Shown: positions 26,906 through 36,410 of the stretch, one piece after another
Layout of the letters: every line of letters begins with the position of its first letter
Position numbering within the stretch: the stretch's first letter is position 1
From: Lacrimispora amygdalina
GTDB taxonomy: Bacteria > Bacillota > Clostridia > Lachnospirales > Lachnospiraceae
Direction: 5' to 3'
Length of the DNA stretch: 64,000 nt
Assembly: GCF_900205965.1 (NCBI RefSeq)
Contig: NZ_OAOF01000002.1
Span: 186,001 to 250,000 of the forward strand
Notes under the pieces: model-generated
Told to the model about the DNA's origin: nothing
The model's database searches: none
The model's input: only the letters and a program-made list of their open reading frames with translations
Made by a program: the position numbers and the translations under genes

Positions 26906-26934
26906 AGACTATCACAGATAATAAAGTATGTCAA
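26906..26934 (-). promoter_or_regulatory. Promoter of the aspS leader
   Basis: TTGACA (minus strand, 26934-26929) and TAGTCT (26911-26906) are 17 bp apart, about 30 bp before the leader-peptide ATG. It lies directly after the Nudix gene stop (26946). Confidence 0.75.
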
Positions 26935-26945
26935 ATGAAATTTCT

Positions 26946-27398
26946 TCATAATATGTATCCCAGTTCTTTAGCCTTATCCATGAGCACCGGCTGAATGTGG
27001 GGATAGGTCCAGTGTTCCGGCAACTGATCAGTCAAAATCATCTCTTCTATCTCGTGATGCAGTTCTTCTTCAAAGGAATAGATTTCTGCAAAATAAAGCA
27101 TTCCAAAACTTTCTTCCTTTAAACACTCTCCATCTCTTGTATCACCGAAGACGGAGTATACACATAGCGGAGTAAGATCATATTCTACTGCACCAGTCTC
27201 TTCCTTAAGCTCTCTTCGCGCAGTCTCAGCAATATCCTCAAAGGCCTCCCTGTGCCCTCCAGGCAGTTCATATGTATTCCTGTCTTTATGCCTGCAAAAA
27301 ACCCATTTCCCTTGACTTTTAGAAATAATTACTGCAAATTTTAGCTTTTCATCTTCAGTTCTCTCATAAAATTTCACTTTAGTCAAACTATCTACCAC
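26946..27398 (-). CDS. Nudix hydrolase
   Basis: This 150-residue protein carries a complete Nudix box, GGHREAFEDIAETARRELKE followed by ETGA (about 47-70), matching GX5EX7REUXEEXGU. These enzymes hydrolyse nucleoside diphosphates linked to other groups, often oxidised nucleotides. An unusual point is the extended acidic stretch FEEELHHEIEEM. It is upstream of, and in the same direction as, aspS, but aspS has its own promoter. Confidence 0.88.
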   Translation of the reverse strand: MVDSLTKVKFYERTEDEKLKFAVIISKSQGKWVFCRHKDRNTYELPGGHREAFEDIAETARRELKEETGAVEYDLTPLCVYSVFGDTRDGECLKEESFGMLYFAEIYSFEEELHHEIEEMILTDQLPEHWTYPHIQPVLMDKAKELGYIL

Positions 27399-27480
27399 CT
27401 TTCCAGTTTTCTTTCATAATAGTCTGTTATAAAGATTATATATCATTTTTAAAATATATAGTTCAAAATATTAAAAAAGA

Positions 27481-27877
27481 CGCAGTTTACCTAAAACTAC
27501 GCCGTCATTTTCTGACTAATTTCGACATGTTTGATTATATAATATGACATTATTGTTTGTCAATAAAAAGAAATGCAACATTGAAAATTGAATTTACATG
27601 ATCTTTATTGAAGAATTCAAAGCATTTTAGGCTTACAACTCACTATTCGCCGTCAAAAAACTCGTCATTAAAAATAAGTTATAACTGTGTACCCGTGCAG
27701 AAAAGAATATATAAACGTAAGATTGCCAGATTGGAAGGCAGATAATTAAAATAATAATCTAATGATTAAAGAAAATTTTACTGTACGAATAGCCGTCATG
27801 ATCACCGTCATATGCCATGATTATGTCAGTAAAACCTAGGTTTATATGGTATTCAGCACAGTTTTAGGTAAACTGCG
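27481..27877. repeat. 397-bp non-coding element with 18-bp perfect terminal inverted repeats
   Basis: CGCAGTTTACCTAAAACT at 27481-27498 recurs as its exact reverse complement at 27860-27877. The enclosed sequence has no gene. It contains several copies of CGTCA in the context GCCGTCAT or CTCGTCAT (near 27502, 27652, 27663, 27793 and 27805). No target-site duplication is visible. It fills nearly all of the gap between the Nudix gene and the chemoreceptor gene. Two readings are open: a MITE-like transposon remnant, or an invertible segment of the kind that switches promoters in Clostridia. Confidence 0.75.
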
Positions 27878-27936
27878 AAACTCTGCATTCACTAATTAAG
27901 CCACTAACCACGAGATAAACTCAGGAGGAACTCAGC

Positions 27937-29682
27937 ATGAAGAAATTTAAAGACTTCAGCATTACAAGGAAGCTACTTACAGCTTTCATCAGTATGATTG
28001 GAATCATACTTTTAGTGGGGATTGTTGGAATATCTGGCATGATCAAAATCAACACTATGGATACCTATTTATATGAAAACCAGACAGCTCCTTTTCGTGA
28101 GCTGATCAACGCTTCCAACAGCCTGAATCAGATACGTTCTGACTCCCGCGGAATCATTGCTTATATTGGAAATGACAAAAAACAGGAAGTTTTGGAGCAG
28201 GATTACAATTTACATAAGGAAACTTTATTAAAAAATCTCGATCTTTATAAGTCAAGTATAGATAATCAGGATACGATTCTTGTAATGGAAGATTTAAAGC
28301 AGATCTTCACTGAAGCCTATGCACCTGCTATAGAAAAATCAATTCTTGAAGCCAAAAAGGGAAATTCCAAGGAAGCTCTTGCTATATTAACAGAACAGGA
28401 GAATAATATTAATACGATATTTGATGATTTTAATAAGCTGATTGATAACCGTTTACAGACTGCTCAGGAAACCAGCAGCAATAATGATATGTCAGCCGGC
28501 GTTCTCACCGTAATTCTTATTATTATCGTAGCAGCTGGAGCTGGTATCGCCCTATACTCAAGTCTGAAGATATCCCGTATGATCAGCACGCCTATCAGTC
28601 AGGTGGTTGAAGCAGCGAAAAAGATAGCACTTGGACATGTGGATGTTGATTTAAATGAAATTAATACTAAAGACGAGACCGGACAGCTTGCAAATGCCTT
28701 TAATGAAATGCTGGACGGAATCCGCAAGCAGGTATTAGTTGCTGAAGAGATCAGCAACGGTGATTTTACTCAGGAAGTTCCACTTCGTTCCAAAGAAGAT
28801 ATTCTTGGTCTTGCACTCCGTAAGATTGAAAACGATTTAAATAAAACCCTTCTACTTATCAGTACAGCTGCAGAGCAGGTCAATACAGGTGCAGAGCAGG
28901 TATCCTCAGCAGCCCAGGCCCTGGCTTCCGGTTCTACAGAGCAGGCGGCAACTGTAGAAGAACTGAATGCATCAATTGCCACTGTAGCAAGTCAGGCAGA
29001 ACAGAATGCAACCAATGTACGCCTTGCTGCCAGCTACGTACACCAGACCGGAGAAGGCGTGGAAGAAAGCAATAATCACATGAAGAACTTAAATGGTGCC
29101 ATGGAACGCATCAGCACCGCTTCTGAGAGAATATCAAATATTACAAAAGTAATTGAAGACATTGCATTCCAGACAAACATTCTTGCATTAAATGCCGCAA
29201 TTGAAGCTGCCCGTGCAGGAAATGCAGGAAAAGGATTCGCCGTGGTTGCTGATGAAGTCAGAAATCTGGCAACAAAATCTGCGGAAGCTGCTCAAGAGAC
29301 CGCAACTCTTATCATGCACTCAGTAGAAGCCGTATCAGAAGGCGGACATATGGCGGGGGAGGCTGCAAGAATTCTCCGTGAAGTTTCCGAAAAATCCAGG
29401 CTGGTTGAACAGGCTATTCAGGAAATTGAGAATGCTTCTGCACAGCAGGTAACTGCAATTGAAGAGATTAACCAGGGGCTTTCCCAGGTATCATCCGTTG
29501 TCCAGACCAACGCAGCAACTGCAGAAGAAAGTTCTGCCTCCAGTGAAGAGCTGGCAGCACAGTCAGTGACTCTTCAGCAGGCAGTCGGTAAGTTTAAACT
29601 AAAAGGTGATCAGTCAGTTTCCTCATATGAGCCGTGGGATACTACAGTTCCGGCTGCAATAAACGGATCTGATAAATATTGA
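27937..29682 (+). CDS. Methyl-accepting chemotaxis protein
   Basis: This 581-residue receptor has a first membrane segment near 12-34, a four-helix-bundle ligand domain (about 35-185; [18 protein letters not shown]), a second membrane segment near 188-210, a HAMP domain ([19 protein letters not shown]) and a long cytoplasmic coiled coil. The kinase-tip hairpin is present ([20 protein letters not shown], then [13 protein letters not shown]). AGGAGG precedes the ATG. The ligand is unknown. Its upstream region is the inverted-repeat element, so expression may depend on that element. No other chemotaxis gene is nearby. Confidence 0.92.
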   Translation: MKKFKDFSITRKLLTAFISMIGIILLVGIVGISGMIKINTMDTYLYENQTAPFRELINASNSLNQIRSDSRGIIAYIGNDKKQEVLEQDYNLHKETLLKNLDLYKSSIDNQDTILVMEDLKQIFTEAYAPAIEKSILEAKKGNSKEALAILTEQENNINTIFDDFNKLIDNRLQTAQETSSNNDMSAGVLTVILIIIVAAGAGIALYSSLKISRMISTPISQVVEAAKKIALGHVDVDLNEINTKDETGQLANAFNEMLDGIRKQVLVAEEISNGDFTQEVPLRSKEDILGLALRKIENDLNKTLLLISTAAEQVNTGAEQVSSAAQALASGSTEQAATVEELNASIATVASQAEQNATNVRLAASYVHQTGEGVEESNNHMKNLNGAMERISTASERISNITKVIEDIAFQTNILALNAAIEAARAGNAGKGFAVVADEVRNLATKSAEAAQETATLIMHSVEAVSEGGHMAGEAARILREVSEKSRLVEQAIQEIENASAQQVTAIEEINQGLSQVSSVVQTNAATAEESSASSEELAAQSVTLQQAVGKFKLKGDQSVSSYEPWDTTVPAAINGSDKY

Positions 29683-29690
29683 TTTCCATA

Positions 29691-29733
29691 AAAGCAGGGA
29701 AGGAATCCAAAACCGGGATTCCTTCCCTGCTTT
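29691..29733. terminator. Bidirectional terminator between MCP and ABC-F genes
   Basis: AAAGCAGGGAAGGAATCC at 29691-29708 and GGATTCCTTCCCTGCTTT at 29716-29733 form a perfect 18-bp stem with a seven-base loop. It ends only four bases from the stop codon of the convergent ABC-F gene. Confidence 0.85.
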
Positions 29734-29736
29734 CGC

Positions 29737-31617
29737 TTATATCTGCATATTTACAGCCTCATCATACCATTCCAGACAAAGAGCAGTCCATTTCTCCCAG
29801 GCTTCTTCCATCTGACGCTTAAGTCCTTCATAGGCCGAAGCCTCACTCCATTCCATTGCTTCCCAGAATTCCTGGGATTCCTGCCAGTCCTTAAGCAGCT
29901 TCTCACAGGCACAGAATAGCTCCTCCACCTGTTCCCCTGCCTTCATAAGACGCTCCGTCACCGGTCCCATTTTCCAATCCACATAGGCTTCCTCACTGGA
30001 TAATTCCTTCAGCCGGTGTCTTTCCGCCTTTGGAACCGCTCGGATCCCCGCAATAAGTGCCTGCTCTTCCGCCCGCATCTGCGCTGCAATCCCCTCTTTG
30101 CTGCCTCTCCTTTTCCGTTCCAGATAGTGAGCATATCCAAAGGGATAATAAAAAACAGACTGATCTTCAAAAATCAGAACCGATTCCGCTACCCTGTCAA
30201 GAAAATACCGGTCATGGGATACAAACAAAATTGTACCGGTAAAAGATGAAAATGCGGATTCCAGCGTTTCCTTTGCCTGGATATCCATGTGATTGGTGGG
30301 TTCGTCCAAAATCAGAAAATTAGGTCTGCTTTGCAAAAGCTCCGCCAGAACCAGCCTTGCTTTCTCTCCCCCGGAAAGAACGTTCACACGTTTGCCTGCT
30401 TCCTTTCCTCCAAACAGATAAGAACCAAGAATGCTTCGAACCTCTTTTTCTGTTAATGCAGGAAATAAATCATGAAAATGATCCGCAACGGTTTTCTCTG
30501 ATTGAAGTTGGGCAGACTGCTGGTCAAAATAGCCGACAGTAATGTGATTGCCCAGTGAATACTGCCCCGACAACCCTGGAATCAGACCTGCGGCAGTCTT
30601 TAAAAAAGTACTTTTCCCTGCACCGTTTGCCCCTAGTATCCCGATCTTTTGTCCTCTGCGAATCCGCAGACTAAGCTCGGCAAGAGGCTTTTCATAACCA
30701 ATTTTTAAATGCTCGGCTTCGAATACCCATTTGCTCCCCAAAACAGCCGGCTCCAGCGGCTCTGCAAACAGATGAACTTCATCTTCCACCGGTTTTTCTA
30801 CCGGAACCAGCCGTTCAGCTGCCTTTCGTTTCGACCTGGCAAATGCAGCTTTACTGGGTTTGTGCTTAAAGCGTTCCACCAGGTCATTTAACCTTTTTTT
30901 CTCTTCCTGGTGCCTCTCATAGGCTTTCGTCTGGAGCCGTATTCTTTTTCTCTTCTCATCCCTGTACTGGGTGTAGCTGCCTGTATAGCGGGTCAGGGTT
31001 TTACCTGAAAGCTCATATACCACTGAAACAGTCTGATCCATAAAAAAGCGGTCATGGGATACCATAACCACCGCTTTTTTATATCCGGATAAATACTCCT
31101 CCAGCCACTGGACCGTCTGGATATCCAGATGATTGGTGGGTTCGTCTAACAGTAGTATATCCGGCTTCATGAGAAGAAGCCGGATCAGCGCAATCTTCGT
31201 CTGCTCTCCTCCTGAAAATTCTGATAGTTTTCTCTTCTTATCCGATTTTAAAAAACCAAATCCGGTAAATAATCTGTTATATTCCTGTTCATATTCAAAC
31301 CGTTCCTGTGAAAAATCGTCCACAAAAGAGCAGGAAGAGAAGATCTCTTCCTCCACCGTATGCTCATTTTCTTCCAGTGCCTGCTGCTTTAAATATCCGA
31401 TTGATAATTTTCTTGCAGCAATGATACCTGCATTCTGTCGCTTATCGTCACGGTCCAGTTCCAGCTCTCCTGCTATGAGCTTTAAAAGAGTAGTCTTTCC
31501 TGCTCCGTTGCTTCCAACAACCGCAATTTTTTCATTGCCGCGTATTTCGAAATTTATATGTGACAGGATGACGTTTCCTCCTGCAGAAACGGTTCCTTCT
31601 ATAATCTGGTACAGCAT
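29737..31617 (-). CDS. ABC-F family ATPase, long form with C-terminal helical extension
   Basis: This 626-residue protein has two ABC cassettes: Walker A GSNGAGKTT with FSGGEQTKI and LLLDEPTNHLDIQT, then GANGAGKST with LSGGEKARL and LDEPTNHMDIQA. A basic linker separates them (KKRLNDLVERFKHKPSKAAF). After about residue 520 it has a Trp- and Glu-rich helical tail (WEKWTALCLEWYDEA at the end) that may contact the ribosome. No leader structure is seen in the 66 bases before the neighbouring gene, unlike the ABC-F gene at 7241. It is probably a ribosome-associated factor or a resistance protein. Confidence 0.87.
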   Translation of the reverse strand: MLYQIIEGTVSAGGNVILSHINFEIRGNEKIAVVGSNGAGKTTLLKLIAGELELDRDDKRQNAGIIAARKLSIGYLKQQALEENEHTVEEEIFSSCSFVDDFSQERFEYEQEYNRLFTGFGFLKSDKKRKLSEFSGGEQTKIALIRLLLMKPDILLLDEPTNHLDIQTVQWLEEYLSGYKKAVVMVSHDRFFMDQTVSVVYELSGKTLTRYTGSYTQYRDEKRKRIRLQTKAYERHQEEKKRLNDLVERFKHKPSKAAFARSKRKAAERLVPVEKPVEDEVHLFAEPLEPAVLGSKWVFEAEHLKIGYEKPLAELSLRIRRGQKIGILGANGAGKSTFLKTAAGLIPGLSGQYSLGNHITVGYFDQQSAQLQSEKTVADHFHDLFPALTEKEVRSILGSYLFGGKEAGKRVNVLSGGEKARLVLAELLQSRPNFLILDEPTNHMDIQAKETLESAFSSFTGTILFVSHDRYFLDRVAESVLIFEDQSVFYYPFGYAHYLERKRRGSKEGIAAQMRAEEQALIAGIRAVPKAERHRLKELSSEEAYVDWKMGPVTERLMKAGEQVEELFCACEKLLKDWQESQEFWEAMEWSEASAYEGLKRQMEEAWEKWTALCLEWYDEAVNMQI

Positions 31618-31683
31618 AATTCAATTCCCCAATTGTTCTTTTTGTCTTATTCTATCACAAAACTCAAATTATACAAGCTGTCC

Positions 31684-32985
31684 TTAAAGAGAGACATGGG
31701 TTTTCGCATGTGCTTTCCTGTCCCTGATGGATTTTAGCACAGGAACCAGAAAGGTGGCGATAAGACCGCCTGCAAAACCATTGTTATAAAGATTCAATCC
31801 ACCGTAAACGATTCCTACATTAAGTGCCGCTGAGGAATGAAGAAATCCTGCAAGAATTCCGGCCCCCACTCCAAATTCACCGGCGATGGGTGCCAGTGTG
31901 GTAGAAAGAAGAAGAGCCAGCTGAGCACTGGGATCTTTGATGCTCCAATTTTTCAAATATCCTCCAATAATGACGCCAATCATGATCGGCAGTATATTAC
32001 GGGTATGCTTTCCCGTTGCACTGAAACCTACAATGGTAAAAATCCCTCCTATAGTAGGACCATTTAAATCCCCTCTGACAACAAGAACCAGCAGCGTTGA
32101 AACTATACCGTTAATTCCCATGTTAAACAGTGTGGGGGCAAATCCTTCGCTCTTCACATAATCAGTTCCGCTGATTCCATAAGATTTTAAGATCTCCAGA
32201 TATCTTGTCCACACCTGTCTGGATATAAAGAATGAAAATACGATCATCCCCAAAAATAAAGCGATGAGCAGTCTGGCAAATAACACATTCTGCCCGGTTG
32301 ACCAGATAAGACGTGCCTTTATTTCAATTCCAAAGGATTTCATAAGTGACACGATTATGGTAGCAATAATTCCACAGGAAAAGCCCACATTATAAAGAGA
32401 ATATCCCTGATGGGCATAATGTGTGTGTGTAGAAAGAGGCGGAAGCACAAAGCCAATGCTTATACCTACAAAAAAACTTAAAACCAGCCGGAGTCCAAAC
32501 GGAAGATTTCCGATCTGCATGATCTGGGTAATAACCGGAGACAAACAGGTTCCGTAAAACCCAACATAAATATAACGTGTTATGGATGTTTTGTGATAAT
32601 AAGAATATAAACAGATTCCCATCATGATAGCCCATATGTTTAAGATATTCTTCCCAAACAATGAAAAGCCAAACATGAGAAAGCTAGAGGTAATGGTATG
32701 ACCGCTCATATCCATCCCCAGAAAATAGACGATTGCAATGCTCAATAATGTTAATACACCTGCATTAATAAATGCAGCTCCAATGCCTCCAATGGCAATG
32801 TAATCCGTAATCAGGAAATCCGGCTCCTGTACGATCGTGATGATTCCCCTCCAGATTTCATCAAACGGCTGCAGTAAAAATCCTGCAACAATAAAATAAA
32901 TCGGCACCAGGGCAAGAATCTGGAATTTGGCCCGTCTCGAAAGCGGTCCATAAGTTCTGAATCTGAATGAAGGTTGTCCTGTCAT
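31684..32985 (-). CDS. DUF1576 family membrane protein
   Basis: This 433-residue protein has about 11-12 membrane segments. Recognisable stretches are GGIGAAFINAGVLTLLS and MGINGIVSTLLV, which look like an internal duplication, GPTIGGIFTIVGFSATGKH, and a C-terminal GGLNLYNNGFAGGLIATF. This matches the DUF1576 family of unknown function. The two-fold repeat of glycine-rich signatures suggests a transporter. It is separated from the ATPase gene upstream by a strong terminator, so it is its own unit. Confidence 0.75.
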   Translation of the reverse strand: MTGQPSFRFRTYGPLSRRAKFQILALVPIYFIVAGFLLQPFDEIWRGIITIVQEPDFLITDYIAIGGIGAAFINAGVLTLLSIAIVYFLGMDMSGHTITSSFLMFGFSLFGKNILNIWAIMMGICLYSYYHKTSITRYIYVGFYGTCLSPVITQIMQIGNLPFGLRLVLSFFVGISIGFVLPPLSTHTHYAHQGYSLYNVGFSCGIIATIIVSLMKSFGIEIKARLIWSTGQNVLFARLLIALFLGMIVFSFFISRQVWTRYLEILKSYGISGTDYVKSEGFAPTLFNMGINGIVSTLLVLVVRGDLNGPTIGGIFTIVGFSATGKHTRNILPIMIGVIIGGYLKNWSIKDPSAQLALLLSTTLAPIAGEFGVGAGILAGFLHSSAALNVGIVYGGLNLYNNGFAGGLIATFLVPVLKSIRDRKAHAKTHVSL

Positions 32986-33043
32986 GTCGTTTTTTTCCTC
33001 TCCTATATTAAGTTATCAATACAGACTCATTTTATCATTTATA

Positions 33044-33086
33044 AAAAAGAGGTTCAACTGTTTTTTTTATGTCTGAACCTCTTTTT
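33044..33086. terminator. Terminator after the P-type ATPase gene
   Basis: AAAAAGAGGTTCA at 33044-33056 and TGAACCTCTTTTT at 33074-33086 are perfect 13-base complements. It serves the minus-strand ATPase gene, whose stop is at 33094. Confidence 0.85.
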
Positions 33087-33093
33087 ACTGAAA

Positions 33094-35697
33094 TTATTTT
33101 CCAATATCTCTTATTACTTTTGAAAGCTGTATTATTGCAGTCGGAATAATTGAAAGTCCATATACAATTCCAATCTGTGATCCGGTTAAAGATGTTACAG
33201 AAAACAGCTTTTCCATAACAGGAACAAATAAAACCAGACTCAGTAAAGCAAATCCAAATACAAATGATCCCAGACTATACCAGTTTCCTTTAAATCCCAG
33301 TCTGAAGATGGAATGTCTGCTTCTGCAGTTAAACCCATGAAAAAGCCGGGCAAGGGTTAAAGTGGCAAATGCCATGGTGCTGGCTGACGCCTCACCTGAC
33401 TGCCTTAATCCAAAATGAAATGCGGTCATGGTAGATACTGCTATGAGAGATCCCTGAATCATAACCTTTGTCATAAATTCTTTTGTAAGGATACGTTCCT
33501 TCGGATCCCTGGGTTTCTGGCTCAGCAGTCCGTGTTCCGCCGGTTCCATGCCGATTGCAATTGCCGGCAGAGAATCCGTCAACAGGTTAATAAACAATAA
33601 ATGGACCGGAGCAAATGGGATGGGCAATGCCATAATGGAAGTATAAAGAACGGAAAAAATTCCTGCCATATTGCCTGACAATAAAAACTGAATGGCATTT
33701 TTAATATTCCGGTATACATTTCTTCCATTTGCCACTGCTTTTATAATAGTAGCAAAATTATCATCTGACAGAATCATGGAAGCAGCATCCTTTGATACTT
33801 CCGTACCCGTAATTCCCATGGCAACTCCAATATCGGCCTTCTTAAGTGCCGGAGCATCATTCACGCCGTCTCCAGTCATGGAAACAATATTGCCTCTCCT
33901 CTGCCATGCATCCACGATACGGATCTTGTTCTCTGGAGAAACCCGCGCATAGACTGAGATATTAACAATCTTCTCATCTAACTCCTGGTTCGTCATGGCA
34001 TCCAGTTCAGCACCGGTAACCGCTATATCTCCCTCTTCAAATATTCCAATCTGTTTTGCAATGGCTGTTGCCGTAATTTTATGATCTCCGGTAATCATGA
34101 CCGGGCGGATTCCTGCTGTTTTAGCGTCTGCCACGGCTGCTTTTGACTCTTCCCTTGGCGGGTCCACCATGGAAATAAGACCAAGGAATATAAAATTATT
34201 CTCAGAATGAAGGGAAAGCACATGAGATTCTTCCACTTCCTTATAACCAAATGCCAGAACACGAAGTCCATTTTCTGAAAACATCATATTCTGTTTTAAA
34301 ATATCTTCCTTATCTGCTTCAGTCAATTCTCTGATGCCCTGGGAGGTGCGTATACTCACCGTCCGGTCTAGTAACACATCAACCGCTCCTTTGGTCAGAA
34401 TGGTCGGAACACCGTGCAGTTTGTATTTGGTACTCATCAGCTTACGGCCAGAATCAAAGGGAATCTCTTCCAGTCTGTGCATCAGATCCCTGATGGTACT
34501 ATGGCTGACAGATATCTTTCCTGCCATTTCAAGAAGTGCGTATTCCGTAGGATCACCAATTCCTTTTCCATCGGAAATGGTGGAATCATTGGTCAGTACT
34601 GCATCATAAAGCAGATAGCGGTGAAGCTGATTGGTAAGAGTAAGCTCCTCAGGCTTATATATCTGATTATCTAAGTAAATTTCCTGAACCGTCATCTTAT
34701 TTAGCGTAAGTGTTCCGGTTTTATCCGAGCAGATAACGGAAACACATCCAAGGCTTTCCACCGCCTTCAGTTCCTTGATGATGGCATTTTCTTTTGCCAT
34801 TCGCTGGGTTCCCATAGCCTGGACAATGGTAACAATGGAGCTTAAGGCTTCGGGAATTGCCGCAACTGCCAGTGCCACTGCAAACATCATAGAATCAAGA
34901 AGCGGCATTTTACGATACAGGCTTAATAAAAATACCACTCCGCATATAGCCATGATTACCGTAGCAAGGTGGCTGGAAAACTGATCCAGGCTGACTTGAA
35001 GAGGCGTCTTTTTTTCCTTTGTGGCATTCATCAGACTGGCTATCTTACCGATTTCCGTCTTCATGCCGGTGTCCGTAACCACAACAACTGCTCTTCCGTA
35101 GGTGACCAGGCTTCCGGAATATACCATATTGGTTCTGTCTGCCAGTGGAACAGAAATCTCCAGGATTCCATCTTCTTTATCCACATTGGTGGATTCTCCG
35201 GTGAGAGAGCTTTCATTCACCTGAAGAGAATAATTATTTAAGATTCTTCCGTCTGCCACCACCATATCGCCGGCTTCCAGTATGAGAATATCTCCCGGCA
35301 CGACTTCCCTGGAAGACACTTCCGTCTTCTTTCCATCCCTCATGACTTTCGCATTTGGTGAGGATAAAGATTTTAAGCTTGCCAGAGATTTTTGCGCCTT
35401 TTCATGCTGAACAGTTCCCAATACAGCGTTAAGTATAATAACTGCCATAATAACGATTGTGCTTTCCACATTTCCTGACAGCATGGAAATCACAGCAGCT
35501 GCCATCAGTATTACTACCAAAAGGTCTTTAAACTGCTCTGCAAATACTTCAACCGTACTTTTTTTCCTTCCCTCCTCCAGGATATTCTCACCTTTTTCCT
35601 TAAGAAGTTCGGACGCCTTTTCTGAACTCAATCCTTCTTTTTGTGTGTGAAGCTCCTTTAATATCTCAGCTTCGCTCTTCTGATACCATTCATTCAA
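33094..35697 (-). CDS. P-type cation ATPase, probable Mn2+/Ca2+ exporter
   Basis: This P2A-type ATPase has an N-terminal cation-ATPase domain, the phosphorylation site CSDKTGTLTLNK, the hinge MTGDGVNDAPALKKADIG and six C-terminal membrane helices. The M4 motif reads AAIPEALSSIV, like the Mn-exporting YoaB/MgtA-type pumps. I place the start at TTG 35697 (reading (M)NEWYQKSEAEI) because GGAGG lies six bases upstream; an in-frame GTG at 35733 has no ribosome site. The gene would be called a Ca2+ pump by homology alone, but it sits behind a yybP-ykoY riboswitch, which responds to Mn2+. Export of excess Mn2+ is therefore the better prediction. Confidence 0.88.
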   Translation of the reverse strand: MNEWYQKSEAEILKELHTQKEGLSSEKASELLKEKGENILEEGRKKSTVEVFAEQFKDLLVVILMAAAVISMLSGNVESTIVIMAVIILNAVLGTVQHEKAQKSLASLKSLSSPNAKVMRDGKKTEVSSREVVPGDILILEAGDMVVADGRILNNYSLQVNESSLTGESTNVDKEDGILEISVPLADRTNMVYSGSLVTYGRAVVVVTDTGMKTEIGKIASLMNATKEKKTPLQVSLDQFSSHLATVIMAICGVVFLLSLYRKMPLLDSMMFAVALAVAAIPEALSSIVTIVQAMGTQRMAKENAIIKELKAVESLGCVSVICSDKTGTLTLNKMTVQEIYLDNQIYKPEELTLTNQLHRYLLYDAVLTNDSTISDGKGIGDPTEYALLEMAGKISVSHSTIRDLMHRLEEIPFDSGRKLMSTKYKLHGVPTILTKGAVDVLLDRTVSIRTSQGIRELTEADKEDILKQNMMFSENGLRVLAFGYKEVEESHVLSLHSENNFIFLGLISMVDPPREESKAAVADAKTAGIRPVMITGDHKITATAIAKQIGIFEEGDIAVTGAELDAMTNQELDEKIVNISVYARVSPENKIRIVDAWQRRGNIVSMTGDGVNDAPALKKADIGVAMGITGTEVSKDAASMILSDDNFATIIKAVANGRNVYRNIKNAIQFLLSGNMAGIFSVLYTSIMALPIPFAPVHLLFINLLTDSLPAIAIGMEPAEHGLLSQKPRDPKERILTKEFMTKVMIQGSLIAVSTMTAFHFGLRQSGEASASTMAFATLTLARLFHGFNCRSRHSIFRLGFKGNWYSLGSFVFGFALLSLVLFVPVMEKLFSVTSLTGSQIGIVYGLSIIPTAIIQLSKVIRDIGK

Positions 35698-35791
35698 ACC
35701 AATCCTCCATTCTGACACCTTTTGAGATGCCACGCATCATAAATGTATACTTCCGCTTTGATTAATATTGACCAAAGTGAGTAAATAAAAA

Positions 35792-35935
35792 AGACTTTTA
35801 ACGCACTCTCCTGAAAAAATAATTATTCAGAACAAGCACATTAAAAGTCTGGTAACCATAATCTGGTACGCACCGCCAGACTGTATCATTACAGCCAGGA
35901 TGTTGACGGTACATTTAAACTACTCCCTTTTAATT
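35792..35935 (-). promoter_or_regulatory. yybP-ykoY (Mn2+) riboswitch with terminator
   Basis: On the minus strand the aptamer begins TTAAAAGGGAGTAG (35933-35920), then CCGTCAACATCCTGGC, a GCTGT/ACAGT hairpin, GGCGGTGCGTACCAG and AGACTTTTAA (35850-35841). P1 forms between TTAAAAG and CTTTTAA. The same AGACTTTTAA can instead pair with TTAAAAGTCT (35801-35792), which is followed by TTTTTTATTT, a terminator. The two folds exclude each other, so metal binding to the aptamer should permit transcription. The sequence and layout match the yybP-ykoY class. Confidence 0.82.
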
Positions 35936-35978
35936 AACTATGCAATTATAATGAGATACTGAAAGCTTATGAGTACTG

Positions 35979-36007
35979 ATTATACCCGGGGCCATGACTT
36001 CTGTCAA
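35979..36007 (-). promoter_or_regulatory. Consensus promoter of the Mn riboswitch/ATPase transcript
   Basis: TTGACA (minus strand, 36007-36002) and TATAAT (35984-35979) are 17 bp apart. The riboswitch begins about 45 bases downstream. The AT-rich stretch 36010-36360 holds nothing else I can identify on either strand. Confidence 0.85.
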
Positions 36008-36361
36008 GTAATTTTCACTACATAAAACGTATTTATCTGATCCTTGTTACCTTCTGATCATCTGTACATATAGGAAAAAGTAACTGTATTTGTTTCTTTA
36101 TCACCTAAAGTATCGTAATAATATTAGTTAAATTAACTAAAGTTTCCATTTTTTGTATAATATAATTTACAAATGTTTTTTTATCTGATATCATATTTAT
36201 TATAAAATTAATTTTCATTAATAGCAGAAATATCAGACTATTCTATTACATTCATTATTCTCCATGGCTGACTCTCAACCACACATAAATCCACCATAAC
36301 AACAATACTGCTAATAAAATTGTGCAAATAAGAAAAGGAGGGCGCAAATAATATTTATATC

Positions 36362-36376
36362 GTATGTAGGTAAGTG
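36362..36376. repeat. Left copy of 15-bp inverted repeat flanking the xylanase gene
   Basis: GTATGTAGGTAAGTG is found here, 35 bp before the xylanase start codon. Its exact reverse complement lies at 37084-37098, after the gene. The match extends three more bases with one mismatch. Confidence 0.7.
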
Positions 36377-36410
36377 TATCAATCAGTAATATCAAACAGG
36401 AGGGGTTAAA

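Noticed and set aside
7241..31617. ABC-F genes as known named resistance genes (Lsa, Vga, Msr)
   Set aside because: The two proteins have the general ABC-F plan, but neither gives a distinctive match to a named resistance protein. Only the leader of the first one suggests a resistance role.
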